From the NCBI GenBank assembly GCA_963922685.1, contig CAWUJM010000044.1, positions 1 through 14,245 on the forward strand: 14,245 bases of DNA. The letters run 5' to 3'. Positions 1 through 6,538 of this stretch are shown here, piece by piece; positions within the stretch are counted from its first letter, which is position 1; every line of letters starts with the position of its first letter. The position numbers were made by a program, and so were the translations under genes. The notes below the pieces were generated by a model. It had not been told where the DNA came from. It saw only the letters and a program-made list of their open reading frames with translations, and searched no databases. Origin of the DNA: JAHDBG01 sp963922685 (GTDB taxonomy: Bacteria; Pseudomonadota; Gammaproteobacteria; Chromatiales; Chromatiaceae).

Positions 1-24
1 GTTGCACCACTGCACTCAAACGGG

Positions 25-132
25 GCGTTATTCTGATCTGCTCTCCGAGGGCGTCTGCGGCCATGGATGGCCGCAGCCGAGCCCCCGGGACGGGTATTCT
101 GGCGACCCTCGGAGAGCAGATCAGAATAACGC
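25..132. repeat. Large palindrome with perfect 27-bp arms and a nested hairpin
   Basis: Bases 25-51 and 106-132 are perfect 27-bp reverse complements separated by 54 bases. Inside the loop a second inverted repeat (55-64 against 67-76, arms CTGCGGCCAT/ATGGCCGCAG) leaves a 2-base loop. An open frame crosses the element, but it looks like a by-product of the palindrome. No T-run follows either arm, so it does not look like a simple intrinsic terminator. It could be a dispersed repetitive extragenic palindrome or a MITE-like element; copies elsewhere in the genome would settle that. The inverted repeat is certain, its nature is not. Confidence 0.8.
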
Positions 133-159
133 TTGCCAGAAACCTGTGGTAACAAATCA

Positions 160-342
160 CCACATCAGTTCGAAGCGCACCTCTGATTTGTTAATGCTGA
201 ACACCATGTCGGGTGTGATTCAAACTGATATGCGGGTTAATATGACTGTATCTGTCAGACCATTAACCAGATGTGTTTCGACCGCCACCTGCGGTGCGGC
301 AACACCAGCCACAACGCGACATAAGGTTCGGGCGAGGCTCAT
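160..342 (-). pseudogene. 5' remnant of a comM/yifB-like gene (Mg-chelatase-like AAA+ protein)
   Basis: Reading leftwards from an ATG at 342-340, the first 40 codons give a protein that begins MSLARTLCRVVAGVAAPQVA and continues VETHLVNGL. This follows the conserved ComM/YifB N-terminus (MSL, R, GV.AP, VE.H, GL). An in-frame stop then interrupts the frame. Weaker ComM-like residues continue after it (a D-V-S-I-N-S pattern like the family DRVRSA..NSG segment) to about base 160. The ATPase domain is absent and the palindrome lies just beyond. ComM is a branch-migration helicase that helps integrate DNA taken up by natural transformation. The identification rests on remembered family sequence; the start region is convincing and the tail is less so. 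Confidence 0.62.
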
Positions 343-373
343 GTCAGCTATCTGAAAAAACCAGTTCTGTCAT

Positions 374-632
374 TTAACTCACGTGTAAAGCAATTTTACA
401 ACCTAAGGCCTGAGCAATTCTGGCCACTGTCGTAAAAGAAGGGTTACCTTCCGGGGAAAACATCTGATGTAAATGATCACAGGTCAGCACGTGCAATCAC
501 ACTCAGCACATGCACAATCCAGTCCGGGTCATCCTGGCATTCTTCCAGACAGGCCTCCAGATAAAGCCTTCTGTCTTCTGCTGTTTTAAGGTAGTCCGCA
601 GAATCCCAGACTGTTGTGCTAATGGCCATCAT
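374..632 (-). pseudogene. Decayed HigA-type antitoxin (addiction module antidote family)
   Basis: From the double ATG at 632/629 the frame gives MMAISTTVWDSADYLKTAED and continues to VLSVIARADL, then stops at about 478. The first half matches the short antidote proteins that pair with RelE/Gp49-type killers. The missing C-terminal half appears in another frame right after the stop: DHLHQMFSPEGNPSFTTVAR, running on to a TAA at 376-374. That is the conserved SPEGNPSF...ALG tail of the family. About a dozen codons, covering the first part of the helix-turn-helix, are missing at the frame change near base 480, so a deletion broke the gene. Its start overlaps the end of the upstream toxin remnant, as in intact modules. 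DNA binding and neutralisation are probably lost. Confidence 0.72.
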
Positions 633-900
633 CCACCTCACTTTGCAGCTGATTAACCAGATTTTTCGCACGATTAATATCCGCAGCCTGAGTACTTTTA
701 TCACCTCCGGATAATAAAATCACCACGCTGCCACCGCGCCACGTAAAATATATCCGGTAACCGGGACCGTGAAAAATTCGTAACTCACTGACACCCGAAT
801 CCAATGACCGGACATCATCTGTCTGCAGCCACCGCCAGGTGTCATCATTGTTATCAACCTGTCGCCATGCCACCATACTACTCAGCCTGTGCTGGCTCAC
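619..900 (-). pseudogene. 5'-truncated RelE/HigB-type toxin (addiction module killer family)
   Basis: The C-terminal two thirds (about residues 30-93) carry the hallmark segments of the RelE/ParE-superfamily addiction module killers: GVSELRI, GPGYRIYF, ILLSGGDKSTQ and DI.RAK. The first ~30 residues of the open frame do not look like the family, whose members start about 40 residues earlier with a helical region. That N-terminal part is replaced by DNA that on the other strand encodes the start and signal peptide of lptD. The stop (621-619) overlaps the start of the antitoxin remnant, the usual toxin-first order. With the N-terminal helices gone and the partner broken, this is most likely a dead fragment. 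A short protein from the ATG at 900 cannot be excluded. Confidence 0.7.
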
Positions 901-2854
901 TCCGGGCCTGGCGCAATCGCTGGCTGCACCTGTGGCTCAGCTCAGCGCAGATGCTGCTATTGTAGACCGTCAGCAACAACAGATACAGGCCAGCGGTGCT
1001 GTCACATGGCAGCATCCTGACCTGCACCTGCAGGCTGACCGGTTCATCTATCACCTGAGTGACCGGTCCGGACAGGCGCATCAGGTCCGCTATTATCTGC
1101 CGACGACAGCAGCACGCGGCAATGCGGTGCAGGCCACGCTGCAGGATGACAGCCGCAGCCATTATCAGGACATCAGTTACACCACCTGTCCGCCGGAACA
1201 GCCTGACTGGCAGCTGCAGGCAGAACAACTGATGCTGGATCAGAAGATCGGCTGGGGCACAGCACACCATGCCACGCTGCGCCTGCGGGATGTACCGGTC
1301 GCCTATACACCCTGGCTGCGTTTTCCGCTGGACGACCGTCGGCACAGCGGCTTTCTGCCACCGGACGTGGGCTATTCTGACGCCGATGGTGTCCGGCTGA
1401 AGATACCCTACTATCTTAATCTGGCACCGCATTATGATCTGACGCTGGAGCCTGTCATGCTGAGTCGTCGCGGCCTGCTGCTCGGCAGCGAGTGGCGTTT
1501 TCTGACCCGCACGACACAGGGCGAAATACAGACCGGTTATCTGTCACATGACCGACAGTATACGGGCGACAGCCGCCGACGCAGCTACCTCTCCTGGCGC
1601 AGTCAGAGCCGCTACAGCCCGCAACTGTACAGCCGACTTAATCTGAATTATGTGTCAGACAAAGATTATCTGACAGATTTCAGCGACACCCTGTCCGCTA
1701 CCAGTACGACCCTGCTGCCACGTTCCGCCGAGCTGGGTTATCAGACTGACAACTGGCACCTGCAGGCCCGGCTGAACGCTTATCAGCGACTCAATACCCG
1801 TGCTCAGCCGTACCGTATGCTGCCACAGATCACCCTGCACAAACGCGATACCAGCCAGCAGAATCAGCTGCAATACCATCTGGACGCCGAGCTGGTACGG
1901 TTCGATCAGCCTAACAAAACAAAGATTGCAGGCACCCGTCTGGATATCGCACCCGGTATCAGCTGGCCGCAGCAAGCCAGCTATTATCACTTCACACCGC
2001 GACTCGGCCTGCGTTATACCCGGTACCAGCTGAATCAGGCACCCCGCCACCGGGATCGTTTCAGCCAGCATATCAGCCTGGATGGCGGCCTGTCCTTCGA
2101 ACGCCCGTTCACATATCGCGGCAGGCCCGGCCTGCAGACACTGGAACCACGCATTCAGTATCAATATGCCAGCACAGAAAATCAGGATAACCTGCCGGTC
2201 TTTGATACCTCAGCCCGGTCGGTCAGTATCCGCCACCTGTTCCGGGAAGGCCGGTTCAGTGGTGCTGACCGGGTCGGCGATACGAATCAGATTGCAGTCG
2301 GACTGACCACACGTCTTCTGGACACAGCGACCTATCGTGATTATCTGACTGCCAGCATCGGCCAAGTTCTGTACTTCAGAGATCGCGAGATCACGCTGCC
2401 GGGACAGACACCCGCAACCCGGACTCGCTCAGCAGTGGTCGGCCAGCTGCGAGCTGAACCGGCACAGCACTGGCAGATCAGCAGTGAATTGACCTGGGAT
2501 TCCGGCACACCCGATCCATTCACCCTGCAGGCTACCTATCAACCGGATGACCTGCAACGCGCCAGGATCACCTACCGGCGCCATACAACCGTCACAGAAC
2601 ACGCTGATGTCAGCCTGGACTGGCCGTTAACCGGGACGATACAGCTGCTGAGCCGCTGGCAGTACGATCTGCACAAACAACGCACCCGTGAGGCAGTACT
2701 GGGCATGGAATATCGTACCTGTTGCTGGCGTCTGCGGGCCCTGGCACACAACACGCTGGACAAGCAGGAACAAAACGATTTATCCTACCTTTTTCAGATA
2801 GAACTGAACGGACTCGGCAGATTCGGGCAACGCATGGATCGCCTGCTCCGCTGA
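839..2854 (+). CDS. lptD: LPS-assembly outer-membrane protein LptD (short N-terminal domain)
   Basis: LptD forms the outer-membrane barrel that, with LptE, inserts lipopolysaccharide into the outer leaflet. The 671-residue product has a signal peptide (hydrophobic ATILLSLCWLTPGLA, cleavage near residue 25), a short periplasmic OstA-like part and a large barrel with the family segments YTTCPP, GWGTA, PLDDRR.SGFLPP and PYYLNLAP. Cysteines are at 117 and 628-629, matching E. coli C173 and C724-C725. No mature equivalent of the N-terminal C31 is visible. About one OstA repeat is present, so the protein is shorter than E. coli LptD (784). No ATG is available at the start: GTG 839, or TTG 848 with AGGTG six bases upstream, are the candidates. 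The start region overlaps the toxin relic on the other strand. The surA gene follows after 28 bases. Confidence 0.93.
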   Translation: MSSLLSTCRHATILLSLCWLTPGLAQSLAAPVAQLSADAAIVDRQQQQIQASGAVTWQHPDLHLQADRFIYHLSDRSGQAHQVRYYLPTTAARGNAVQATLQDDSRSHYQDISYTTCPPEQPDWQLQAEQLMLDQKIGWGTAHHATLRLRDVPVAYTPWLRFPLDDRRHSGFLPPDVGYSDADGVRLKIPYYLNLAPHYDLTLEPVMLSRRGLLLGSEWRFLTRTTQGEIQTGYLSHDRQYTGDSRRRSYLSWRSQSRYSPQLYSRLNLNYVSDKDYLTDFSDTLSATSTTLLPRSAELGYQTDNWHLQARLNAYQRLNTRAQPYRMLPQITLHKRDTSQQNQLQYHLDAELVRFDQPNKTKIAGTRLDIAPGISWPQQASYYHFTPRLGLRYTRYQLNQAPRHRDRFSQHISLDGGLSFERPFTYRGRPGLQTLEPRIQYQYASTENQDNLPVFDTSARSVSIRHLFREGRFSGADRVGDTNQIAVGLTTRLLDTATYRDYLTASIGQVLYFRDREITLPGQTPATRTRSAVVGQLRAEPAQHWQISSELTWDSGTPDPFTLQATYQPDDLQRARITYRRHTTVTEHADVSLDWPLTGTIQLLSRWQYDLHKQRTREAVLGMEYRTCCWRLRALAHNTLDKQEQNDLSYLFQIELNGLGRFGQRMDRLLR

Positions 2855-2882
2855 ATCAGCACTCCGCAGGAGACACTTCTTT

Positions 2883-3845
2883 ATGCGCATCTTACTTGTC
2901 GCTCTGGGCCTGATCAGCAGCCTCACTCAGGCTGGTGAATTGTTAGATCGTATCGTTGCCGTCGTGAATGACGAGGTCATCATGCTCAGCGAGCTCGGAC
3001 GTGAGGCACAGAACTTATCCCGGCAACTGCGCAACAATAACACCGACCCGATGCCGGATCGGGATGAAATCCTCAGCACTGCGCTGGACCGGCTGATTGC
3101 GGACCAGTTGCAGCTGCATGAAGCACGCCGACTGAGTATCAGTGTTGACGAACAGGCCGTCACCGAGGCGATGCGGCGCATCAGCCAGGAAAAAAACCTC
3201 AGCCTGTTGCGCTTCCGCTCCAGACTGGTCGAAGAAGGTGTGGATTTTGACCGGTTTCAGCAACATGTCCGCAACCGCCTGATCATCAACAACCTGATCG
3301 GACGAGAAGTCACCAGCCGGATCCAGGTCAGTAAAGACGAAACAGACCAGGTGCTGGCCGGTCAGCCAGACCAGCCGGAAGTCCTGATTCCGCAGATCGC
3401 GGCACGCCATATCCTGATCCGCACAGACCGTGCCACCGGAGATCAGGAAGCCCGGACCCAATTGCAGCAACTGCGCAGCCGGATCCTGGCCGGAGAAGAT
3501 TTTGCCCTGCTGGCACGGACGCATTCTGCCGACCCGGCTTCTGCGGCCAAAGGCGGCGAACTGGGCTGGATCAACCCGGCTGACATGGCGCCTGAATTCG
3601 CCGCGCAGATGCAGAATACACCGGACGATCAGATCAGCGGACCCTTCAAAACGCGCTTCGGCTGGCATATCGTCCAGGTGCAAGGCAGACGCGAGCATAA
3701 CAACACGCAGCAACATGCCCGCCAGCAAATCCGGGAACAGATCCGGATGCGCAAGGCAGAAGAAGCACGCCTGGCCTACCTGCAGCGTCTGCGCGGCGCA
3801 GCCTATATCGAAATCCGTTCTGATGACAATTCACCAGATGCCTGA
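2883..3845 (+). CDS. surA: Periplasmic chaperone/peptidyl-prolyl isomerase SurA, single parvulin domain
   Basis: SurA escorts unfolded outer-membrane proteins, LptD among them, through the periplasm. The 320-residue product has a signal peptide (cleavage after about residue 17), the SurA N-terminal chaperone domain (LDRIVAVVNDEVI, residues 21-33, to about 165), one parvulin domain (about 173-272: ARHILIR, SADP.SA..GGELGW, GPF.T.FGWHIVQV) and the C-terminal helix/strand. E. coli SurA (428 residues) has two parvulin domains. The one kept here resembles the active second domain, and the first seems absent. ATG 2883 is preceded by AGGAG (2868-2872). The gene sits directly behind lptD, and its end overlaps the pdxA start by 8 bases, so the three genes are probably cotranscribed. 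Confidence 0.92.
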   Translation: MRILLVALGLISSLTQAGELLDRIVAVVNDEVIMLSELGREAQNLSRQLRNNNTDPMPDRDEILSTALDRLIADQLQLHEARRLSISVDEQAVTEAMRRISQEKNLSLLRFRSRLVEEGVDFDRFQQHVRNRLIINNLIGREVTSRIQVSKDETDQVLAGQPDQPEVLIPQIAARHILIRTDRATGDQEARTQLQQLRSRILAGEDFALLARTHSADPASAAKGGELGWINPADMAPEFAAQMQNTPDDQISGPFKTRFGWHIVQVQGRREHNNTQQHARQQIREQIRMRKAEEARLAYLQRLRGAAYIEIRSDDNSPDA

Positions 3846-4839
3846 AACAGGCCGACCCATTGCCCTGACTGCCGGAGAACCGGCAGGCATCGGGCCTGAT
3901 CTGATCGTACAGATCGCACAAAAACCCTGGCCGGTCCCATTGGTCGTAATTGCCGATCCCGATCTGCTGCAACAACGCGCACACCAACTCCAACTACCTT
4001 TACAACTGCGCACCTGGCCCGGCCCGGACACACTACCGGCTGAGGCAGGCCAGCTGTATCTGCGCCCTACCCCACTGCCAACCCCCGCCAGACCCGGTCA
4101 GCTCAATCCGGCGCACGTTCCCTGCCTGCTGGAAACACTGCGCCAGGCAGCCGATGGCTGCCTGCAGGGCACATATGCGGCACTGGTGACTGCACCCGTG
4201 CACAAAGGCAACATCAACGACGCCGGGATCACCTTCAGCGGCCATACCGAATACCTGGCTGAGATCACCGGTGGGACACCGGTGATGATGCTGGCCTGTC
4301 CCGGCCTGCGCGTCGCACTCGCCACCACCCATCTGCCACTCAGCCAGGTACCGGCAGCCATCACTGCGGAGCGGATCGAACAGATCCTGCGGATTCTGGA
4401 ACACGATCTGCGCACCCGCTTCAACATCGCCCGGCCCGACATTCTGGTCGCCGGACTGAATCCACATGCGGGCGAACAGGGCCATCTGGGCCGCGAAGAG
4501 ATTGACATCATCGTACCCGTTCTGGACAGGCTGCGTCAGGAAGGCTACCAGCTCAGTCCACCACTGCCCGCCGACACCTTATTCACACCAACCCATCTGG
4601 CGCAGGCCGATGCCGTGCTGGCGATGTACCATGATCAAGGCCTGCCGGTACTGAAACATAAAGGATTTGGCGCAGCAGTGAACATCACACTCGGCCTGCC
4701 GATCATCCGCACCTCGGTTGATCATGGCACAGCCCTGTCACTCGCAGGCAGCGGCCAGGCCGATACCGGTAGTCTGGAGGCCGCCATTCACCAGGCAATC
4801 ACCCTGACCCGGAACAACCTGAGAAAAGCCGATGTCTGA
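3838..4839 (+). CDS. pdxA: 4-hydroxythreonine-4-phosphate dehydrogenase PdxA
   Basis: PdxA oxidises 4-phosphohydroxy-L-threonine with NAD(P)+ in the DXP-dependent pyridoxal 5'-phosphate pathway, feeding PdxJ. The 333-residue protein is collinear with the E. coli enzyme: AGEPAGIGPDL near the N-terminus, VTAPVHKGNINDAG, SGHTEYLAE, and the three metal-binding histidines in TTHLPL (H165), NPHAGE (H210) and MYHDQG (H265). These lie one residue from E. coli H166, H211 and H266. ATG 3838 gives the usual short N-terminus; an in-frame ATG at 3823 would add five residues. It overlaps surA by 8 bases and ubiK by 8 bases, which implies translational coupling. It is cytoplasmic. Confidence 0.96.
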   Translation: MPETGRPIALTAGEPAGIGPDLIVQIAQKPWPVPLVVIADPDLLQQRAHQLQLPLQLRTWPGPDTLPAEAGQLYLRPTPLPTPARPGQLNPAHVPCLLETLRQAADGCLQGTYAALVTAPVHKGNINDAGITFSGHTEYLAEITGGTPVMMLACPGLRVALATTHLPLSQVPAAITAERIEQILRILEHDLRTRFNIARPDILVAGLNPHAGEQGHLGREEIDIIVPVLDRLRQEGYQLSPPLPADTLFTPTHLAQADAVLAMYHDQGLPVLKHKGFGAAVNITLGLPIIRTSVDHGTALSLAGSGQADTGSLEAAIHQAITLTRNNLRKADV

Positions 4840-5089
4840 TCCCGACCTGCTGGACCAGATCAGCCAGAAAATCGCCACCAGCCTCCCCGCCGGCATACAA
4901 CAATTTGCTGCAGATTCCGGACGCAACCTCAGATCAGCACTGGAACACGCCTTGCGTGAGATGAATCTGGTCAGTCGCGAAGAGTTCGATATTCAACAGG
5001 CCGTGCTGCAGCGTACCCGCCAGAAACTGGTTGCACTGGAGGCCAGGGTCGCTGCGCTGGAGGCAATGGCCGCAACTCAGAAGCAGTAG
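4832..5089 (+). CDS. ubiK: UbiK-type ubiquinone biosynthesis accessory factor (YqiC/BMFP family)
   Basis: This 85-residue protein matches the UbiK/YqiC (BMFP domain) family: an N-terminal amphipathic helix (LLDQISQKIATSLP), then NLRSALEHALREMNLVSREE, then a C-terminal coiled coil with a heptad-like run of L and A (LVALEARVAALEAM). UbiK binds membranes and helps the ubiquinone hydroxylation complex in aerobic gammaproteobacteria. Its ATG overlaps the end of pdxA by 8 bases and tcdA starts 9 bases after its stop, so it belongs to the same transcript. Length is normal for the family. The family call is strong; the functional role is taken from the E. coli and Salmonella proteins. Confidence 0.88.
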   Translation: MSDPDLLDQISQKIATSLPAGIQQFAADSGRNLRSALEHALREMNLVSREEFDIQQAVLQRTRQKLVALEARVAALEAMAATQKQ

Positions 5090-5098
5090 TTTTCAGAG

Positions 5099-5842
5099 GT
5101 GGCCTCACGTCGCTTTGCCGGAATTGAGCGTCTGTACGGCACCACCGGAGCAGCCCGTATAGCACAGACCCATGTAACCGTGATCGGCGTTGGTGGTGTC
5201 GGTTCCTGGGCAGTTGAAGCACTTGCTCGTAGCGGTATTAGTACACTGACCCTGATTGACAGCGACCATGTGGCAGAATCGAACATCAACCGTCAGTCAC
5301 ACGCACTGACCAGCACACTGGGCCGCTGCAAGATTGATGTACTGGCCGAACGCATCACCGACATCCACCCGGCCTGCCAGATACACTGCACAGATCAGTT
5401 CATCGCAGCAGACAATCTGGAACTGATCTCACCAGCCTGTGACTGGATACTGGACTGCATTGACAACTTTCGTCTGAAGGCCGCACTGATTGCACATTGT
5501 CGCCGTCGGCACCAGTCCATTCTGACCGTCGGCGCCGCTGGCGGACAACAGGATCCGACCCGCGTCTGTTGTTCCGACCTGCGCAGAACGAGACAGGACG
5601 CACTCCTCGCCCGCACCCGCAAACAGCTCCGTCAGCATTACCACTTTCCACGCAATCCGGCCCGTTGTTTCGGCGTACCAGCTGTCTGGTCGCCCGAAGC
5701 GATTGTACGAGCGCACGATTGTGCTCCGCAGAAAGATCATTCACTCAACTGCGCCGGATTTGGTGCCTGCATGCCCGTCACAGCGACCTTCGGTCTGGTC
5801 GCAGCCGCCCATATCCTGCAGCACATCACCCGACCAGCATAA
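5099..5842 (+). CDS. tcdA: tRNA threonylcarbamoyladenosine dehydratase TcdA (CsdL)
   Basis: This E1-like/ThiF-fold enzyme uses ATP to dehydrate t6A37 of ANN-decoding tRNAs to the cyclic form ct6A. The 247-residue product has the RLYG start segment, the nucleotide-binding loop VIGVGGVGSW (about 28-37), LIDSD (52-56), NINRQSHAL, the conserved CIDNFRLKAALI, GAAGGQQDPT and a C-terminal VTATFGLVAA.H. E. coli TcdA has 268 residues; this one is slightly shorter at the N-terminus. The only available start in frame is GTG at 5099, because a stop (the ubiK TAG) lies 9 bases upstream and no ATG intervenes. The ribosome-binding site is poor, consistent with coupling to ubiK. It is the last gene of the plus-strand cluster. 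Confidence 0.93.
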   Translation: MASRRFAGIERLYGTTGAARIAQTHVTVIGVGGVGSWAVEALARSGISTLTLIDSDHVAESNINRQSHALTSTLGRCKIDVLAERITDIHPACQIHCTDQFIAADNLELISPACDWILDCIDNFRLKAALIAHCRRRHQSILTVGAAGGQQDPTRVCCSDLRRTRQDALLARTRKQLRQHYHFPRNPARCFGVPAVWSPEAIVRAHDCAPQKDHSLNCAGFGACMPVTATFGLVAAAHILQHITRPA

Positions 5843-5902
5843 CCCCGCTCCCTGTCGCTATATATCTCTGTGTCAGAATAACGGAACCCTGTCATAAAAG
5901 AC

Positions 5903-5938
5903 TTGTATTATATTGCATATCGATATACGGTATACTGT
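5903..5938 (+). promoter_or_regulatory. Candidate higBA promoter/operator region
   Basis: The AT-rich stretch just before higB holds two adjacent palindromes: ATATCGATAT (5917-5926) and TATAC-G-GTATA (5924-5934). HigA-family antitoxins repress their own operon by binding such sites over the promoter, so this is the likely operator. Several -10-like hexamers occur (TATACT at 5931-5936 is the best), but no single -35/-10 pair stands out. The gap after tcdA (5843-5902) shows nothing else that I can identify. Confidence 0.5.
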
Positions 5939-6217
5939 ATGATCAGAAGCTATCTTTGTCGCGACACCCGAAAGCTGGCCGATCATTACCGGGTACAGCG
6001 TTTCATTCGGTTTGAACGAATTGCGCAACGTAAACTGGCACAACTCAATGCAGCCGCAACACTGGAGATGCTGCGTGTGCCACCCGGCAACCATCTGGAA
6101 GCTCTGCAGGGAAATCGCACAGGGCAATACAGCATTCGCATTAACAAGCAATGGCGATTATGTTTTCGTTTTGAAGATGGCGATGCTTACGATGTCGAAA
6201 TTGTCGACTATCACTGA
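5939..6217 (+). CDS. higB: HigB-type toxin (RelE superfamily mRNA interferase)
   Basis: This 92-residue protein matches the HigB/PF05015 toxin family along its whole length: MIRS...CRDT.KL, the R-rich helix RFIRFERIAQRKLAQLNAA, the LRVPPGN.LEAL segment, GQYSIRIN.QWR.CF and the terminal VEIVDYH. HigB toxins cut mRNA on the ribosome and are held inactive by HigA. I take the ATG at 5939 rather than an upstream in-frame ATG at 5903, because the family begins at MIRS and the upstream codons cover the operator-like palindromes. There is almost no Shine-Dalgarno sequence. The antitoxin gene follows after 11 bases. The module appears complete and intact, unlike the decayed one at 374-900. Confidence 0.92.
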   Translation: MIRSYLCRDTRKLADHYRVQRFIRFERIAQRKLAQLNAAATLEMLRVPPGNHLEALQGNRTGQYSIRINKQWRLCFRFEDGDAYDVEIVDYH

Positions 6218-6228
6218 AGGACAACAAC

Positions 6229-6519
6229 ATGACACGACTCAGACCGGTACATCCCGGAGAAATTCTGCAACATGAATTTATGGAGCCCTTCGGGCTGTCC
6301 AGCAATCGCCTGGCCAGAGCAATTGGCACAACGCCAACCCGCATTAATGACATTGTACGTGCAAAACGTGGCATTACCGCTGATACTGCTTTAAGGCTGG
6401 CACACTATTTCGGCACAGACGCTCAAAGCTGGATGAATCTGCAAACTCAATATGAGCTGGATGTCTCAGGACAAAGGCTTACCACAGATATTGCAGCCAT
6501 AGAACCCTTGGCTGCGTAG
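6229..6519 (+). CDS. higA: HigA antitoxin, XRE-family helix-turn-helix
   Basis: This 96-residue protein has the standard HigA layout: RPVHPGEIL.HEFMEPFGLS at the N-terminus, a helix-turn-helix (LARAIGTTPTRINDIVRAKR, about 28-47) and the TADTALRLAHYFGTDAQSWMNLQ.QYEL segment typical of the HigA/VapI branch. It binds and neutralises HigB and represses the operon, probably at the palindromes at 5917-5934. AAGGA (6217-6221) lies seven bases before the ATG, a much better ribosome-binding site than that of higB, as expected when antitoxin must exceed toxin. It converges on clpB with 19 bases between the two stops and no obvious terminator. Confidence 0.93.
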   Translation: MTRLRPVHPGEILQHEFMEPFGLSSNRLARAIGTTPTRINDIVRAKRGITADTALRLAHYFGTDAQSWMNLQTQYELDVSGQRLTTDIAAIEPLAA

Positions 6520-6538
6520 CCAGGCAACTGCAAGCCAT

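Noticed and set aside
2..355. Plus-strand open frame of 117 codons at the left edge
   Set aside because: It crosses the large palindrome and then runs antisense to the comM-like remnant; the product resembles no family I know and has no ribosome-binding site.
3430..3837. Upstream extension of pdxA within surA
   Set aside because: It is an out-of-frame shadow of surA; PdxA homology begins at 3838.
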